A model generated the notes under the pieces. It searched no databases. It saw nothing but the letters and a program-made list of their open reading frames with translations, and was not told where the DNA came from. From Enterobacter ludwigii (GTDB lineage Bacteria; Pseudomonadota; Gammaproteobacteria; Enterobacterales; Enterobacteriaceae): DNA of 64,000 nucleotides. Made by a program: the position numbers and the translations under genes. The stretch's first letter is position 1. Each line of letters opens with the position of its first letter. Where the stretch lies: NCBI RefSeq assembly GCF_001750725.1, contig NZ_CP017279.1, forward strand, positions 3,410,001 through 3,474,000, in the 5' to 3' direction. Positions 8,972-18,404 of this stretch are shown here, in pieces.

Positions 8972-10252
8972 TCAGGCGTGGCGTGCGCCGACAGGTAATT
9001 GTTGATTATTAGCAGGCTTAACAATCAGAGTAAGCCACACGGAGGCGAAAAGCGCTACCCCCATAAATATGTACGATGCGGATGGGCTGCCGGTTGCTCC
9101 GTTCAGGTAACCCACAAACCAGGAGCCGCAGAACGAGCCCAGCGCCCCCATACTGTTAATCAGTGCCATCGCGCCGCCTGCCACGTTACGCGGCAGCATC
9201 TCCGGGATGATCGCAAAGAACGGTCCATAAGGGGCGTACATTGCCGCGCCCGCAATCACCAGCAGGGTGTAAGAGACCCAGAAATGGTTCGCGCCGACGG
9301 CCCAGGAACCAATGAAGGCAAAGGCAGCGATCAGCAGCAGCGGCCAGACAAACAGCTTACGGTTCTGCATTTTGTCCGATGCCCATGACGCAATGATCAT
9401 GGCGATTGTGGCTGCGAGGTAAGGCACGGACGACAGCCAGCCCACTTCCACCATGCCAAGGTTTTCACCGGCATTGCGGAGAATCGATGGCAGCCACAGT
9501 ACGAAACCGTACACGCCAATGCTCCAGGTGAAATACTGGGCGCAGAGCAGAATCACATTACGCGAGCGGAATGCTTCGCCGTAGTTACGCACCGCTTTCA
9601 GGCCTTGCTGTTCTTTATCCAGCTGCGCCTGCAGAGCGGCTTTTTCATCTTCGGAGAGCCATTTCGCCTGCGCAGGTTTATCTTTTACCAGCATCCACCA
9701 GCAGAATGCCCAGATAACCGCCGGCACCCCTTCGATAATGAACATTTCGCGCCAGCCGAAGGACTGGATCAGGTAGCCAGAAACCACCGACATCCACAGC
9801 ACGGTGACCGGATTACCGAGGATCAGGAAAGTATTGGCTCGTGAGCGCTCGGATTTGGTAAACCAGTTGCTGATATAAATCAGCATCGCGGGCATTACCG
9901 CTGCCTCAACGACCCCAAGAATAAAGCGAATGGCTGCCAGCGCTGGAATATTATTCACCACGCCGGTCAGTGAGGCGCAGGCACCCCACAGGATCAGGCA
10001 AACGAAAATCAATTTGCGGACGCTGCGACGCTCCGCATAGATAGCGCCGGGGATCTGGAAGAAGAAGTAGCCCAGGAAGAAAAGGGCACCCAGCAACGAA
10101 GAGATACCTTTGGTGATCCCCAGGTCTTCGGTGATCCCTGCCGCGGACGCGAAACTGAAGTTGGCACGATCAAGGTACGCCAGGCTGTACGTGATAAACA
10201 CGATTGGCATGATGTACCACCAGCGTTTTACTGCATTGGTCGAACTGTTCAT
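8972..10252 (-). CDS. kguT: MFS 2-ketogluconate transporter KguT-like
   Basis: Major facilitator protein of 426 residues with about 12 hydrophobic segments, of the anion:cation symporter subfamily that includes glucarate and ketogluconate carriers. The YLDRANFSFA motif after helix 1 is typical of that group. ATG 10252 (MNSSTNAVKRWW) was chosen because AGAGG precedes it; a longer frame to 10303 lacks a ribosome binding site. The neighbours kguK, kguE and ghrB make 2-ketogluconate the likely substrate; this rests on context. A 108-bp gap with two inverted repeats separates it from kguK. Confidence 0.8.
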   Translation of the reverse strand: MNSSTNAVKRWWYIMPIVFITYSLAYLDRANFSFASAAGITEDLGITKGISSLLGALFFLGYFFFQIPGAIYAERRSVRKLIFVCLILWGACASLTGVVNNIPALAAIRFILGVVEAAVMPAMLIYISNWFTKSERSRANTFLILGNPVTVLWMSVVSGYLIQSFGWREMFIIEGVPAVIWAFCWWMLVKDKPAQAKWLSEDEKAALQAQLDKEQQGLKAVRNYGEAFRSRNVILLCAQYFTWSIGVYGFVLWLPSILRNAGENLGMVEVGWLSSVPYLAATIAMIIASWASDKMQNRKLFVWPLLLIAAFAFIGSWAVGANHFWVSYTLLVIAGAAMYAPYGPFFAIIPEMLPRNVAGGAMALINSMGALGSFCGSWFVGYLNGATGSPSASYIFMGVALFASVWLTLIVKPANNQQLPVGARHA

Positions 10253-10279
10253 AGGCTTGCCTCTGTTGTTGAGGTTTGT

Positions 10280-10309
10280 ACCGCCGTTGTATGTAGGGTA
10301 CACGGTGGT
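10280..10309 (-). promoter_or_regulatory. Imperfect inverted repeat before kguT
   Basis: ACCGCCGTTGTA (10280-10291) and TACACGGTGGT (10299-10309) are near inverted copies around a 7-nt loop, ending 27 nt upstream of the kguT start. It could be a mRNA stem that tunes kguT or an operator; nothing in the sequence decides. Confidence 0.35.
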
Positions 10310-10320
10310 TTGTTTTGTTT

Positions 10321-10347
10321 CCCCCTGACCTACCTGAGGAGAGGGGG
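10321..10347. repeat. CCCTCTCC-type palindrome in kguK-kguT gap
   Basis: CCCCCT and AGGGGG arms around a 15-nt centre. It resembles other intergenic palindromes in this window (13257-13291, 24065-24147, 56874-56897). No T run follows on the operon strand, so it is not a normal terminator. Confidence 0.45.
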
Positions 10348-10360
10348 AGGGAAACGGAAT

Positions 10361-11299
10361 TTATTCGTTCAGCTGTGCGCGGGTTGGTAATCCTTCACTG
10401 TCGCCCTGCACCTGGATTGCCAGCGAGCCAATTTTATTGCCGCGGGCGACGGCCTGCTGCAGCGGTTTGCCTTCCAGCAGGGCACTAATGACCCCCACGG
10501 CAAAACCATCGCCAGCGCCGACGGTATCAACCACGTTATCGACCTTCACGGCCGCGACTGCGCCTTGCTCGCCGTTAGCCGTTTTAAACCAGGCGCCATC
10601 GGCACCGGTTTTCAGCACCACCGCTTTTACCCCTTTGTTGAGGTAAAAATCGGCAATCCCTTCAGGGGTGTTTTTACCGGTCAGGATCATGCCTTCTTTC
10701 ACGCCCGGCAGAACCCAGTCAGCCTGAAACGCCAGACGGTTCAGCTTCTCGACCATTTCCGCTTCGCTTTTCCACAGTACCGGGCGCAGGTTAGGATCGA
10801 ATGAGATCGTTTTCCCCTGAGCCTTCATGGTGGTTGCGGCATGATCCAGTAATGCATACGAGCTGGCTGAAAGCGCAGCCGCCACGCCGCTCAGATGCAG
10901 ATGGCGTGCGGAGGCGAAATAGTGGGCGTGGTAATCCTCGACTGAGAGGTGGCTCGCCGCAGACCCTTTACGGAAATACTCCACAATGGGATCGGTTCCA
11001 TTTTCGACTTTCGATTTAAGTTGGAAACCGGTCGGGAAGCGTCCATCAAGGGTGACGCCGGAAGCATCAATGCCCTCTTTTTTCAGCGAATCGAGAACGA
11101 AATGGCCAAAGCTGTCATCACCCACGCGGCTGACCCAGCCGACGTTCAGACCCAGGCGCGCCAGGCCGGTCGCGACGTTCAGCTCAGCCCCCGCCACGCG
11201 TTTGATAAAGTGCTCCACCGTACTCAGGTCGCCCGTTTCGGTGGCGACAAACATCGCCATGGCTTCGCCGATAGTGATCACATCCAGCGTCTTGTGCAT
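10361..11299 (-). CDS. kguK: 2-ketogluconokinase KguK-like (PfkB family)
   Basis: Sugar kinase of 312 residues of the ribokinase/PfkB family. It has the N-terminal GEAMAMF segment, the sugar-binding GAELNVATGLARLG region, and the C-terminal motif DTVGAGDGFAVG (258-269) with catalytic Asp264 and the anion hole. It resembles 2-keto-3-deoxygluconate kinases, but the operon points to phosphorylation of 2-ketogluconate at C6. It starts 3 bp after the kguE stop and its ribosome binding site (GAGGAG) lies inside the end of kguE, so translation is probably coupled. The substrate is inferred from context. Confidence 0.83.
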   Translation of the reverse strand: MHKTLDVITIGEAMAMFVATETGDLSTVEHFIKRVAGAELNVATGLARLGLNVGWVSRVGDDSFGHFVLDSLKKEGIDASGVTLDGRFPTGFQLKSKVENGTDPIVEYFRKGSAASHLSVEDYHAHYFASARHLHLSGVAAALSASSYALLDHAATTMKAQGKTISFDPNLRPVLWKSEAEMVEKLNRLAFQADWVLPGVKEGMILTGKNTPEGIADFYLNKGVKAVVLKTGADGAWFKTANGEQGAVAAVKVDNVVDTVGAGDGFAVGVISALLEGKPLQQAVARGNKIGSLAIQVQGDSEGLPTRAQLNE

Positions 11300-11302
11300 G
11301 GT

Positions 11303-12052
11303 TTACTCCTCACGCAGCAGGTTTACGTAATGACGGGTGACGGCGGTTAAATCCGCCCCTTCCAGCGGGAACTCGATACCACGCGGGGCATCGGCGGGCA
11401 GCTGACAAAGCAGATCCAGCCAGCGCGCATCGGCCCGATCCGGCGCCACGGCGCGGAAATTTTCTTTATGCGGCACGGCGGCTTTAACGTGGATATAGCT
11501 CACTGCGGAGGCCAGATGGTGCGCGGCTTCTTCCGGGGAGTCGCCCACCCACAGCCAGTTGCCCATGTCGAACGTCAGCGTGACGGGCAGCGCCATGTCC
11601 CGGCAGGCGGCTTTGAAGCGCTGCATCGGCGCAAGCTGGCCGCAGTCGGTCTGGTCGTTTTCCACCACCAGGGCCATACCGCTTTCATCGAGCAGGGCAC
11701 GCAGGGCGTGAAGCGGCTGGGTGTCGCTGAAATGACCCAGCGAGACCTTGAGCCACAGCGCATTCAGGGTATTGGCTTCGCTGAGATAACGGGGCAGGTC
11801 AGGGTTGAGGGTGCCATCGGGCATAAACAGGGCCGCAGGGGCGGAGTAGCATGCCAGCAGGCCCAGCAGCTCAATGGATTCACCCAGCGCGGGCAGCGCC
11901 AGCAGCTCTTCGCTGTTGAACAGCTCGCGGCGGATCTCGACGCCGTCGGCACCCGCGCCCGCAATGACGGGCAGCATTGCCCGTTGACCACCTGCCTGTC
12001 GCACCTGTTCCGCGCCATACGCGGCGGTGACCACCATGATTTTTCTGCCCAT
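11303..12052 (-). CDS. kguE: Sugar-phosphate isomerase/epimerase KguE-like
   Basis: Predicted TIM-barrel protein of 249 residues of the xylose-isomerase-like / AP endonuclease 2 superfamily, starting MGRKIMVVTAAYGAEQVR. Metal-binding acidic and His residues fit the fold (VVEND near the middle, TFDMGNWLW, YIHVKAA). kguE is the first gene of ketogluconate operons in Pseudomonas and its exact reaction is unsettled there. ATG 12052 was chosen over 12070 because GGAG lies 7 nt before it. It is the first gene downstream of the palindromic operator. Confidence 0.78.
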   Translation of the reverse strand: MGRKIMVVTAAYGAEQVRQAGGQRAMLPVIAGAGADGVEIRRELFNSEELLALPALGESIELLGLLACYSAPAALFMPDGTLNPDLPRYLSEANTLNALWLKVSLGHFSDTQPLHALRALLDESGMALVVENDQTDCGQLAPMQRFKAACRDMALPVTLTFDMGNWLWVGDSPEEAAHHLASAVSYIHVKAAVPHKENFRAVAPDRADARWLDLLCQLPADAPRGIEFPLEGADLTAVTRHYVNLLREE

Positions 12053-12079
12053 CGTCGGACTCCATCGCAATACATCAAT

Positions 12080-12108
12080 ACTATTACGCTAGATGGAACC
12101 GGTTCCAA
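12080..12108 (-). promoter_or_regulatory. Putative kgu operon promoter
   Basis: On the minus strand TTGGAA (12108-12103) and AATAGT (12085-12080) are 17 bp apart. The -35 element overlaps the palindromic operator, so a bound repressor would block RNA polymerase. Matches to consensus are modest. Confidence 0.4.
12094..12107. promoter_or_regulatory. PtxS-type operator
   Basis: Perfect 14-bp palindrome TGGAACCGGTTCCA, 41 bp upstream of kguE. The known Pseudomonas PtxS site is TGAAACCGGTTTCA, differing by one symmetric pair. A LacI-family gene lies immediately upstream, so this is very probably its binding site. Confidence 0.85.
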
Positions 12109-12155
12109 AGAAAAGGTCAGGATGTTGAATTTATGATCGGTATCACAAGGGAAAA

Positions 12156-13172
12156 TTAACGGGCGGTGGAGCCGCGAACAATCAACTCGCCGGAAAATAC
12201 CTGTTCGCGAACGGCATCGCTGGTGCCTTCAATACGACGAACCACTTGTTCAACAGCGGCATAGCCAATCTGCCAGGTGGGTTGTTTGAGGGTGGTGATC
12301 CCGACGCCAGCCAGTTCTGCCCACTCGAGTTCATCGAACCCCAGCAGACCGATATCGCTTCCCCAGTGCAGGCCGATGCGCTTAAGCGAGCGTGCGACCT
12401 GCAGGGTCAGCGCCCCGTTGGCAGAAATAACGGCTTTACGCATTCCGCGATGGCGGGTGTGGAACTGCCGCAGGGTATTGTCGAGCTGATCGGCTTCATG
12501 AAGTGGCGTTTCGGCATTCTCGGCAATCACGCCGGGGTAACGCTCCAGCGTGGCACGAAACGCGCTCAGTCGCTCACGACGGGTGTTGACCATGCCCAGA
12601 GGTTCGCTCAGAAACAGGATGGCTTCAAAGCCCTGTTCAATCAGATGCTCAGTGGCGGTTGTCGCCGCCTGAGTGTTATCCAGCCCGACGACATCGCAGG
12701 CGAATTCCGGGATTTTGCGGTCGATAAGAACCATCGGCAGGGAGGATTGCTGCAGACGGTTTAAGCCCTCTTCACGCATGCCCACGGCATTCACCACAAT
12801 TCCTTCGACCTGATAGCTGCGCAGCAGATCCAGGTAATGCAGCTCCTGATCGACTTCGTTGTTGGTGTTACAGACCAGCGGCGTAAAGCCCTTTTCGCGA
12901 CAGGCGGCTTCAATTCCGCTCAATACGTTAACGGAGTAGGGATTGGTGATATCGGCGATGATAAGCCCGATAAGACGGGTACGACCCCGTTTGAGCCCGC
13001 GCGCCATAAGGCTAGGGCGGTAGTCGAGATCGGCAATGGCTTGTTCAATACGAGCGAGCAGCGCATCGGACAGCAGGTGTTTCTCGCCGTTGAGGTAGCG
13101 TGAAATGCTGGTTTTACCGGTGTTTGCGGCTTTCGCCACGTCGCTGATTGTGGCCCGTGTTGGTTTGCTCAT
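12156..13172 (-). CDS. LacI-family repressor, PtxS-like
   Basis: Regulator of 338 residues. The N-terminal helix-turn-helix with hinge is clear (TISDVAKAANTGKTSISRYL, residues 8-27), followed by a periplasmic-binding-protein-like ligand domain. ATG 13172 (MSKPTRATISDV) was chosen because earlier in-frame codons would put 27 unrelated residues before the DNA-binding domain; AGGGA lies upstream. It is transcribed in the same direction as kguEKT-ghrB with the operator between them. PtxS of Pseudomonas responds to 2-ketogluconate, and the same effector is inferred here. Confidence 0.88.
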   Translation of the reverse strand: MSKPTRATISDVAKAANTGKTSISRYLNGEKHLLSDALLARIEQAIADLDYRPSLMARGLKRGRTRLIGLIIADITNPYSVNVLSGIEAACREKGFTPLVCNTNNEVDQELHYLDLLRSYQVEGIVVNAVGMREEGLNRLQQSSLPMVLIDRKIPEFACDVVGLDNTQAATTATEHLIEQGFEAILFLSEPLGMVNTRRERLSAFRATLERYPGVIAENAETPLHEADQLDNTLRQFHTRHRGMRKAVISANGALTLQVARSLKRIGLHWGSDIGLLGFDELEWAELAGVGITTLKQPTWQIGYAAVEQVVRRIEGTSDAVREQVFSGELIVRGSTAR

Positions 13173-13256
13173 CGCTGAATTCCCTGAAGTGAGTGAGAAC
13201 ACCTTAGCGGGAAAATTAGCGATGGCAAGCGGTTCATGCCGATGTGGCGGCATGAC

Positions 13257-13291
13257 ACCCTTATCCCCCTCTCCCCCTGGAAGAGGGGGGC
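13257..13291. repeat. CCCTCTCC-type palindrome after yiaD
   Basis: CCCCCTCTCC and GGAAGAGGGGGG arms with a short loop, directly beyond the yiaD stop. It may end the yiaD transcript as a stem, but the T run expected of a terminator is absent. Confidence 0.5.
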
Positions 13292-13296
13292 AGCCC

Positions 13297-13959
13297 TTAC
13301 TGAATTGGGCTTAAGGTAATCTCAACGCGACGGTTCTGCGCTTTGCCTTCCGCCGTGCTGTTGCTGGCGATAGGGTTTGCAGGGCCCATGCCGCTGGTAC
13401 GGATGCGGTTTGCTGCAACGCCCTGCGTGATCAGCGAGCTGGCCACAGAATCGGCACGCTGCTGAGACAGGCGCATATTCAGATCCTGGCTGCCGGTGCT
13501 GTCGGTATAACCGATCACATTCACCGCAGTCTTGTTGTACTCTTTCAGCACCATTGCCACGCCGGTCAGGGTGTTCGCCCCAGCAGGTTTCAGCGTTGCG
13601 CTGCTGCTGTCGAAGGTGACGTTGTTTGGCATATTCAGGATGATGTTATCGCCGCTGCGCGTGACGCTCACGCCGGTGCCTTTCATTTTGTCGCGCAGTT
13701 TTGCTTCCTGCACATCCATGTAATAACCCACGCCGCCGCCCAGGGCTGCACCTGCCGCTGCGCCAATTAACGCGCCTTTGCCGCGGTCTTTCTTGGAGGA
13801 GGAGAGTGCGCCCACACCGGCCCCTACCAGCGAGCCGAGACCCGCGCCGATGCCGGATTTACCTGCTTCGCTTTCACCGGTGTAAGGGTTTGTTGTGCAG
13901 CCAGAAACAGCCAGTGCACCGCTCACCAGAGCGGCAATAATGAATACGCGTTTTTTCAT
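13297..13959 (-). CDS. yiaD: OmpA-family lipoprotein YiaD
   Basis: Predicted outer-membrane lipoprotein of 220 residues. The signal ends in lipobox VSGC (Cys21). A glycine-zipper region (GIGAGLGSLVGAGVGAL and GAAAGAALGGGVGYY, about 35-80) is followed by a C-terminal OmpA domain with the peptidoglycan-binding signature (NVIGYTDSTGSQ...LSQQRADSV). E. coli YiaD was found as a suppressor of a bamD mutation, which suggests a role in envelope integrity. Divergent from bisC, as in E. coli. Confidence 0.94.
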   Translation of the reverse strand: MKKRVFIIAALVSGALAVSGCTTNPYTGESEAGKSGIGAGLGSLVGAGVGALSSSKKDRGKGALIGAAAGAALGGGVGYYMDVQEAKLRDKMKGTGVSVTRSGDNIILNMPNNVTFDSSSATLKPAGANTLTGVAMVLKEYNKTAVNVIGYTDSTGSQDLNMRLSQQRADSVASSLITQGVAANRIRTSGMGPANPIASNSTAEGKAQNRRVEITLSPIQ

Positions 13960-13986
13960 CTTATTTCCTTAATCCTTTTTATTCTT

Positions 13987-14005
13987 TGCCACGACGCGCG
14001 TGGCA
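13987..14005 (-). promoter_or_regulatory. GC-rich stem in yiaD leader
   Basis: Perfect 7-bp inverted repeat TGCCACG / CGTGGCA with a 5-nt loop, 28-46 nt upstream of the yiaD ATG. It lies just before the AAGGA ribosome binding site and lacks a T run, so it is more likely a leader stem or a protein site than a terminator. Confidence 0.4.
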
Positions 14006-14123
14006 GTTGATTATGACGTCCAGATACGGAGAAAATTCCGGGTATAACTCTGAAATTTGTGACAAACCATAAACTGCCTCACTAAGAAGGCCGTAAAACC
14101 TGCACGCAACCAGGAGCGCACGC

Positions 14124-16451
14124 TTGAGCACCTCAACAAAAACGATTCTGACCGCCGCCCACTGGGGGCCGATGCTGGTCGAAACCGATGGCGAAAATGT
14201 TCTGTCGTCTCGCGGGGCATTGCCAACGCAACATCCCAACTCTTTACAGACCGTCGTTCGCGATCAGGTGCACAGCAAAACGCGCGTGCGCTGGCCGATG
14301 GTGCGTAAAGGATTTCTGACGTCGCCAGACAAGCCGCAGGGGATTCGTGGTCAGGATGAGTTTGTCCGGGTGAGCTGGGATGACGCGCTGGCGCTGATCC
14401 ATGCGCAGCACAAACGTATTCGCGACACGTATGGCCCGTCGTCCATTTTTGCCGGATCTTACGGCTGGCGTTCAAACGGCGTGCTGCATAAGGCTTCGAC
14501 GTTACTGCAGCGCTATATGAGTCTGGCCGGGGGGTATACCGGCCATCTTGGGGATTACTCCACCGGCGCAGCGCAGGCGATCATGCCCTACGTGGTGGGC
14601 GGTAACGAAGTGTATCAGCAGCAGACCAGCTGGCCGCTGGTGCTGGAGCACACCGATGTGGTGGTGCTGTGGAGCGCCAACCCGCTCAACACCCTGAAAA
14701 TCGCGTGGAATGCCAGTGACGAGCAGGGGATCCCGTATTTCGATGCGCTGCGTAAAAGCGGCAAGCGCATCATCTGCATTGACCCGATGCGCTCGGAAAC
14801 CATGGACTTCTTCGGCGACAGCGCCGAGTGGATTGCCCCGCATATGGGCACCGACGTGGCGATGATGCTGGGCATTGCCCATACGCTGGTGGAGAACGGC
14901 TGGCACGATACCGGGTTCCTCGCACGCTGTACCACCGGTTTTGACAACTTCGCCGACTATCTGACGGGCAATACAGACGGTATTGCCAAAACGGCAGAGT
15001 GGGCGGCAGAGATTTGTGGGGTTCCTGCGACCAAACTGCGTGAACTGGCAGCGTTATTCCACCAAAACACCACGATGTTAATGTCCGGATGGGGGATGCA
15101 GCGCCAGCAGTTCGGTGAGCAGAAACACTGGATGCTCGTGACGCTGGCCGCCATGCTCGGGCAAATTGGTACGCCGGGCGGTGGGTTTGGTCTCTCTTAT
15201 CATTTCGCCAATGGCGGCAACCCGACCCGCAAAGCGGCAGTGCTGGCTTCTCTGCAGGGCTCGGTTCAGGGCGGTGTGGATGCCGTGGATAAAATCCCGG
15301 TGGCGCGCATTGTTGAAGCCCTGGAAAACCCGGGCGGGTTTTATCAGCATAACGGTCTGGATCGCCACTTCCCGGATATCCGGTTTGTCTGGTGGGCCGG
15401 CGGCGCGAACTTTACTCATCACCAGGACACGAATCGCCTGATCCGCGCCTGGCAGAAGCCAGAACTGGTGGTTATCTCAGAATGCTTCTGGACCGCCTCA
15501 GCCAAACATGCCGATATTGTGCTGCCGGCGACCACCTCGTTTGAGCGTAACGACCTCACCATGACCGGTGACTACAGCAATCAGCATATGGTACCGATGA
15601 AGCGCGTCGTAGCGCCGCGTGATGAGGCGCGTGATGATTTTGAGGTGTTTGCTGAGCTGAGCGAGTTGTGGGAAACGGGGGGGCGCGAGCGTTTTACCGA
15701 GGGCAAAACGGATTTGCAGTGGCTGGAGACGTTCTACCAGATTGCAGGCCAGCGCGGGGCCCCGCAGGGCGTGACGCTGCCGCCATTTGCACAGTTCTGG
15801 GAAGCGAACCAGATTATTGAGATGCCGGAGAGCGAACAGAATGCGCAGTTTGTTCGCTTCGCCGATTTCCGCCGCGACCCGGAGAACCATCCGCTGAAAA
15901 CCGAGAGCGGGAAGATTGTGATCTACAGCGAGCGTATCGCCCAATTTAAGTATGCCGACTGTCCGGCGCATCCAACGTGGCTTGAGCCGGACGAGTGGCA
16001 CGGTAATGCCCAGCCGGAACAGCTGCAGGTGTTATCGGCCCATCCTGCCCATCGCCTGCACAGCCAGCTTAACTATTCATCACTGCGCGAGCGGTATGCG
16101 GTTGCCGGGCGAGAGCCCGTGACCCTGAACAGCGCAGATGCGCGCGCGCGTGGGATCGTTGACGGTGACGTGGTTCGCGTCTGGAATCAGCGTGGCCAGG
16201 TGCTGGCAGGGGCGGTAGTGAGCGACGGGATTAAACCTGGCGTTATCTGCATTCACCAGGGGGCATGGCCAGACCTGGAGCCGAGCGAAGGCGGTATTTG
16301 TAAAAACGGTGCAGTAAACGTTCTGACCAAAGATCTCCCCAGCTCGAAGCTGGGGAATGGCTGCGCGGGGAACACGGCGCTGGCCTGGGTCGAGAAATAT
16401 CAGGGACCCGAGCTTACGCTCACGGCGTTTGATCCGCCTGCCAGCTCATGA
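14124..16451 (+). CDS. bisC: Biotin sulfoxide reductase BisC
   Basis: Molybdopterin guanine dinucleotide enzyme of 775 residues in the DMSO reductase family. It reduces biotin d-sulfoxide (and methionine sulfoxide in E. coli) in the cytoplasm; no Tat signal is present, which separates it from TorA and TorZ. No N-terminal Fe-S cysteine motif is seen, as expected for the family. Motifs include [31 protein letters not shown] and [13 protein letters not shown]. The start is TTG at 14124: AGGAG (14112-14116) lies 7 nt before it and the product aligns with E. coli BisC from [15 protein letters not shown]. Its 3' end overlaps the convergent yiaC by 32 bp. Confidence 0.95.
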   Translation: MSTSTKTILTAAHWGPMLVETDGENVLSSRGALPTQHPNSLQTVVRDQVHSKTRVRWPMVRKGFLTSPDKPQGIRGQDEFVRVSWDDALALIHAQHKRIRDTYGPSSIFAGSYGWRSNGVLHKASTLLQRYMSLAGGYTGHLGDYSTGAAQAIMPYVVGGNEVYQQQTSWPLVLEHTDVVVLWSANPLNTLKIAWNASDEQGIPYFDALRKSGKRIICIDPMRSETMDFFGDSAEWIAPHMGTDVAMMLGIAHTLVENGWHDTGFLARCTTGFDNFADYLTGNTDGIAKTAEWAAEICGVPATKLRELAALFHQNTTMLMSGWGMQRQQFGEQKHWMLVTLAAMLGQIGTPGGGFGLSYHFANGGNPTRKAAVLASLQGSVQGGVDAVDKIPVARIVEALENPGGFYQHNGLDRHFPDIRFVWWAGGANFTHHQDTNRLIRAWQKPELVVISECFWTASAKHADIVLPATTSFERNDLTMTGDYSNQHMVPMKRVVAPRDEARDDFEVFAELSELWETGGRERFTEGKTDLQWLETFYQIAGQRGAPQGVTLPPFAQFWEANQIIEMPESEQNAQFVRFADFRRDPENHPLKTESGKIVIYSERIAQFKYADCPAHPTWLEPDEWHGNAQPEQLQVLSAHPAHRLHSQLNYSSLRERYAVAGREPVTLNSADARARGIVDGDVVRVWNQRGQVLAGAVVSDGIKPGVICIHQGAWPDLEPSEGGICKNGAVNVLTKDLPSSKLGNGCAGNTALAWVEKYQGPELTLTAFDPPASS

Positions 16452-16860
16452 TCCACGTTGGGTGCTGAGTGTCATCCTGCCAGGCGCTGTCTTCAATGCG
16501 AAAACCCTGTGCATGATAGAAATTCACCGCCCGGACATTTTTCTGGTAGACCTCCAGGCTTAAATACGGGAAGCGCTGTTGAACATGGTTCAGCAGCGCA
16601 CGCCCAATCCCCCGACCAATAAAATCAGTTGAGACAAACAGCGCGCCTACAAACTGGGACTGCATGACGCTGATAAAGCCGCGCAGCATTCCATCCTCTT
16701 CCCATACCCAGGTTTCGGCGGCGGGCAGGTAAACATCCCGCACCATACCTTCGTTCTCTTTCCAGTAGCTTGCGCTGATAAACGGGTGCGCCTCCGTGGT
16801 GCTTTCAAGCCACAGACTCAGGAGTGGCCCGGCATTATCACTTTCCCATTTGCGGATCAT
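16420..16860 (-). CDS. yiaC: GNAT N-acetyltransferase YiaC
   Basis: Acetyltransferase of 146 residues. It shows the GNAT pattern: acetyl-CoA motif near the middle ([15 protein letters not shown]), then a C-terminal strand-helix ([13 protein letters not shown]). E. coli YiaC acetylates protein lysines and reduces motility when overproduced. ATG 16860 ([11 protein letters not shown]) gives the E. coli-like start; its first 23 bp overlap the end of tag, so the two are probably translationally coupled. The 3' end overlaps bisC on the other strand. Confidence 0.9.
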   Translation of the reverse strand: MIRKWESDNAGPLLSLWLESTTEAHPFISASYWKENEGMVRDVYLPAAETWVWEEDGMLRGFISVMQSQFVGALFVSTDFIGRGIGRALLNHVQQRFPYLSLEVYQKNVRAVNFYHAQGFRIEDSAWQDDTQHPTWIMSWQADQTP

Positions 16861-17419
16861 GGTGCCTCCCTGGATGACAGACGCAGCCGGTAACGTGGTC
16901 GTTGACCAGGCCACAGGCCTGCATAAAGGCGTAACAGATGGTGGAGCCGACAAATTTAAAGCCGCGTTTTTTCAGTGCCTTAGAGAGCGCATCCGACGCC
17001 GGGGTGGAGGCCGGGATTTCCGCGAGCGTGGCGGCCTGGGTAATTTGCGGCGTATTGTTCACAAACGTCCAGACAAATTCTGAGAACGGTTCTCCGTTTT
17101 GCTCCATCGCCAGATAAGCGCGCGCGTTACCAATGATGGCCTGGATCTTACCGCGATGGCGGATGATGCCTGCATCCTGGACCAGCCGTTCCACATCGTC
17201 CTCGGTCATGGCAGCGACGGCGACCGGATCGAACTGATGGAAAGCATTACGATAGTTTTCCCGTTTCTTAAGCACCGTAATCCATGACAAGCCCGCCTGT
17301 TGACCTTCCAGGCAGATCATCTCAAAAAGCTTTTTCCCTTCTGTCTCCGGTACGCCCCATTCCCGATCGTGATAGTCGATATAAAGCTGATCCTGGCTTA
17401 CCCAACCGCAACGCTGCAT
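16838..17419 (-). CDS. tag: DNA-3-methyladenine glycosylase I
   Basis: Constitutive alkylation repair glycosylase of 193 residues that removes 3-methyladenine from DNA. The zinc-snap residues are present (Cys4, His17, His175, Cys179), as are Glu38 and Trp46 of the base-binding pocket (FEMICLEGQQAGLSW). It begins MQRCGWVSQDQLYIDYHDRE and is a few residues longer than E. coli Tag (187) at the C-terminus. First gene of a tag-yiaC unit. Confidence 0.96.
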   Translation of the reverse strand: MQRCGWVSQDQLYIDYHDREWGVPETEGKKLFEMICLEGQQAGLSWITVLKKRENYRNAFHQFDPVAVAAMTEDDVERLVQDAGIIRHRGKIQAIIGNARAYLAMEQNGEPFSEFVWTFVNNTPQITQAATLAEIPASTPASDALSKALKKRGFKFVGSTICYAFMQACGLVNDHVTGCVCHPGRHHDPQMGK

Positions 17420-17581
17420 CGGTTATCTCCCTTAATGAAACGGTTATCGCAAAATTTTCATTCTGTCAGGCTTGACGTGTCTACTATAAAGACAATAGTT
17501 AATACAGGGCCATATGCTCGCAAAACTCTTCCTAAACAATGACAAATATCGCCGAATTCGGCTCTCTCTGGAGTCGCTTTG

Positions 17582-18280
17582 ATGATGATAAAAAAAATCA
17601 GTGGTCGCCATGCTGTTTCTGGCCTGGCGGGGATTTCAGCCTGTCTGTTTTTTTGTAATACAGCATTTGCCTGGCAACAGGAATATATCGTTTCAGACGC
17701 CCAAAGTAATACGGCGGAACGCTATACATGGGATGCGGATCACCAACCGCGTTATGAGGATATTCTCGCCGAGCGGATTCAGTCCTCACAAAATGCCCCC
17801 GGACTTGCGCTGAGTTTACCGTCGGGTTCCACGCCGGCAGGGGCCATGAGCGTGGGCTGGAACATTCCGGTGTCAGGGCGTATCACGACCGGTCCGGTGA
17901 TGGCGTGGCGTTATGACGGCACGGCACCGATGATGATCAACGAATTTGGTGACAGCGCGACGACGCAGGGGCTTACCGACCCACTCTGGCATGCCAGCGT
18001 CAGCACGCTCGGCTGGCGCGTGGATACACAGTATGGCGAGCTTCGCCCGTGGGCGCAGATAAGCTATAACCAGCAGTTTGGTGAAAACCAGTGGAAATCC
18101 CAGTTTGGGATGCCACAGACGCCGGCACCGACACAAAGCGGCAACTGGATGGATGTAACCGTCGGAACGGATATTCCGTTTAACACGCATATGGCGGCCT
18201 ATGCGTCGTTAGCACAAGGGGAATACACCACTACCGGTGAGGAGTTTATGTACACCCTGGGCGTGAGCGCTAATTTTTAA
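17582..18280 (+). CDS. yhjY: YhjY-like autotransporter beta-domain protein
   Basis: Exported protein of 232 residues. A signal peptide ends near NTAFA-W, and the rest is a run of alternating amphipathic strands ending with a C-terminal Phe (TLGVSANF), as in outer-membrane beta-barrels and autotransporter translocators. No passenger domain is present. ATG 17582 is favoured because GGAG (17570-17573) is 8 nt upstream; the codon before it is a TTG. Position between tag and yhjX matches E. coli yhjY. Function unknown. Confidence 0.85.
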   Translation: MMIKKISGRHAVSGLAGISACLFFCNTAFAWQQEYIVSDAQSNTAERYTWDADHQPRYEDILAERIQSSQNAPGLALSLPSGSTPAGAMSVGWNIPVSGRITTGPVMAWRYDGTAPMMINEFGDSATTQGLTDPLWHASVSTLGWRVDTQYGELRPWAQISYNQQFGENQWKSQFGMPQTPAPTQSGNWMDVTVGTDIPFNTHMAAYASLAQGEYTTTGEEFMYTLGVSANF

Positions 18281-18404
18281 GGTTGTTACTTTTTTAAACG
18301 TGCCGATAACATCCTGAATACAATATCCGTGGGGGTTGTAGCGATAGCAGTCACTAACACGCTGTCGCTTCATTCCCCGGCAAGGTCATTCATTCCCGAT
18401 TTAT

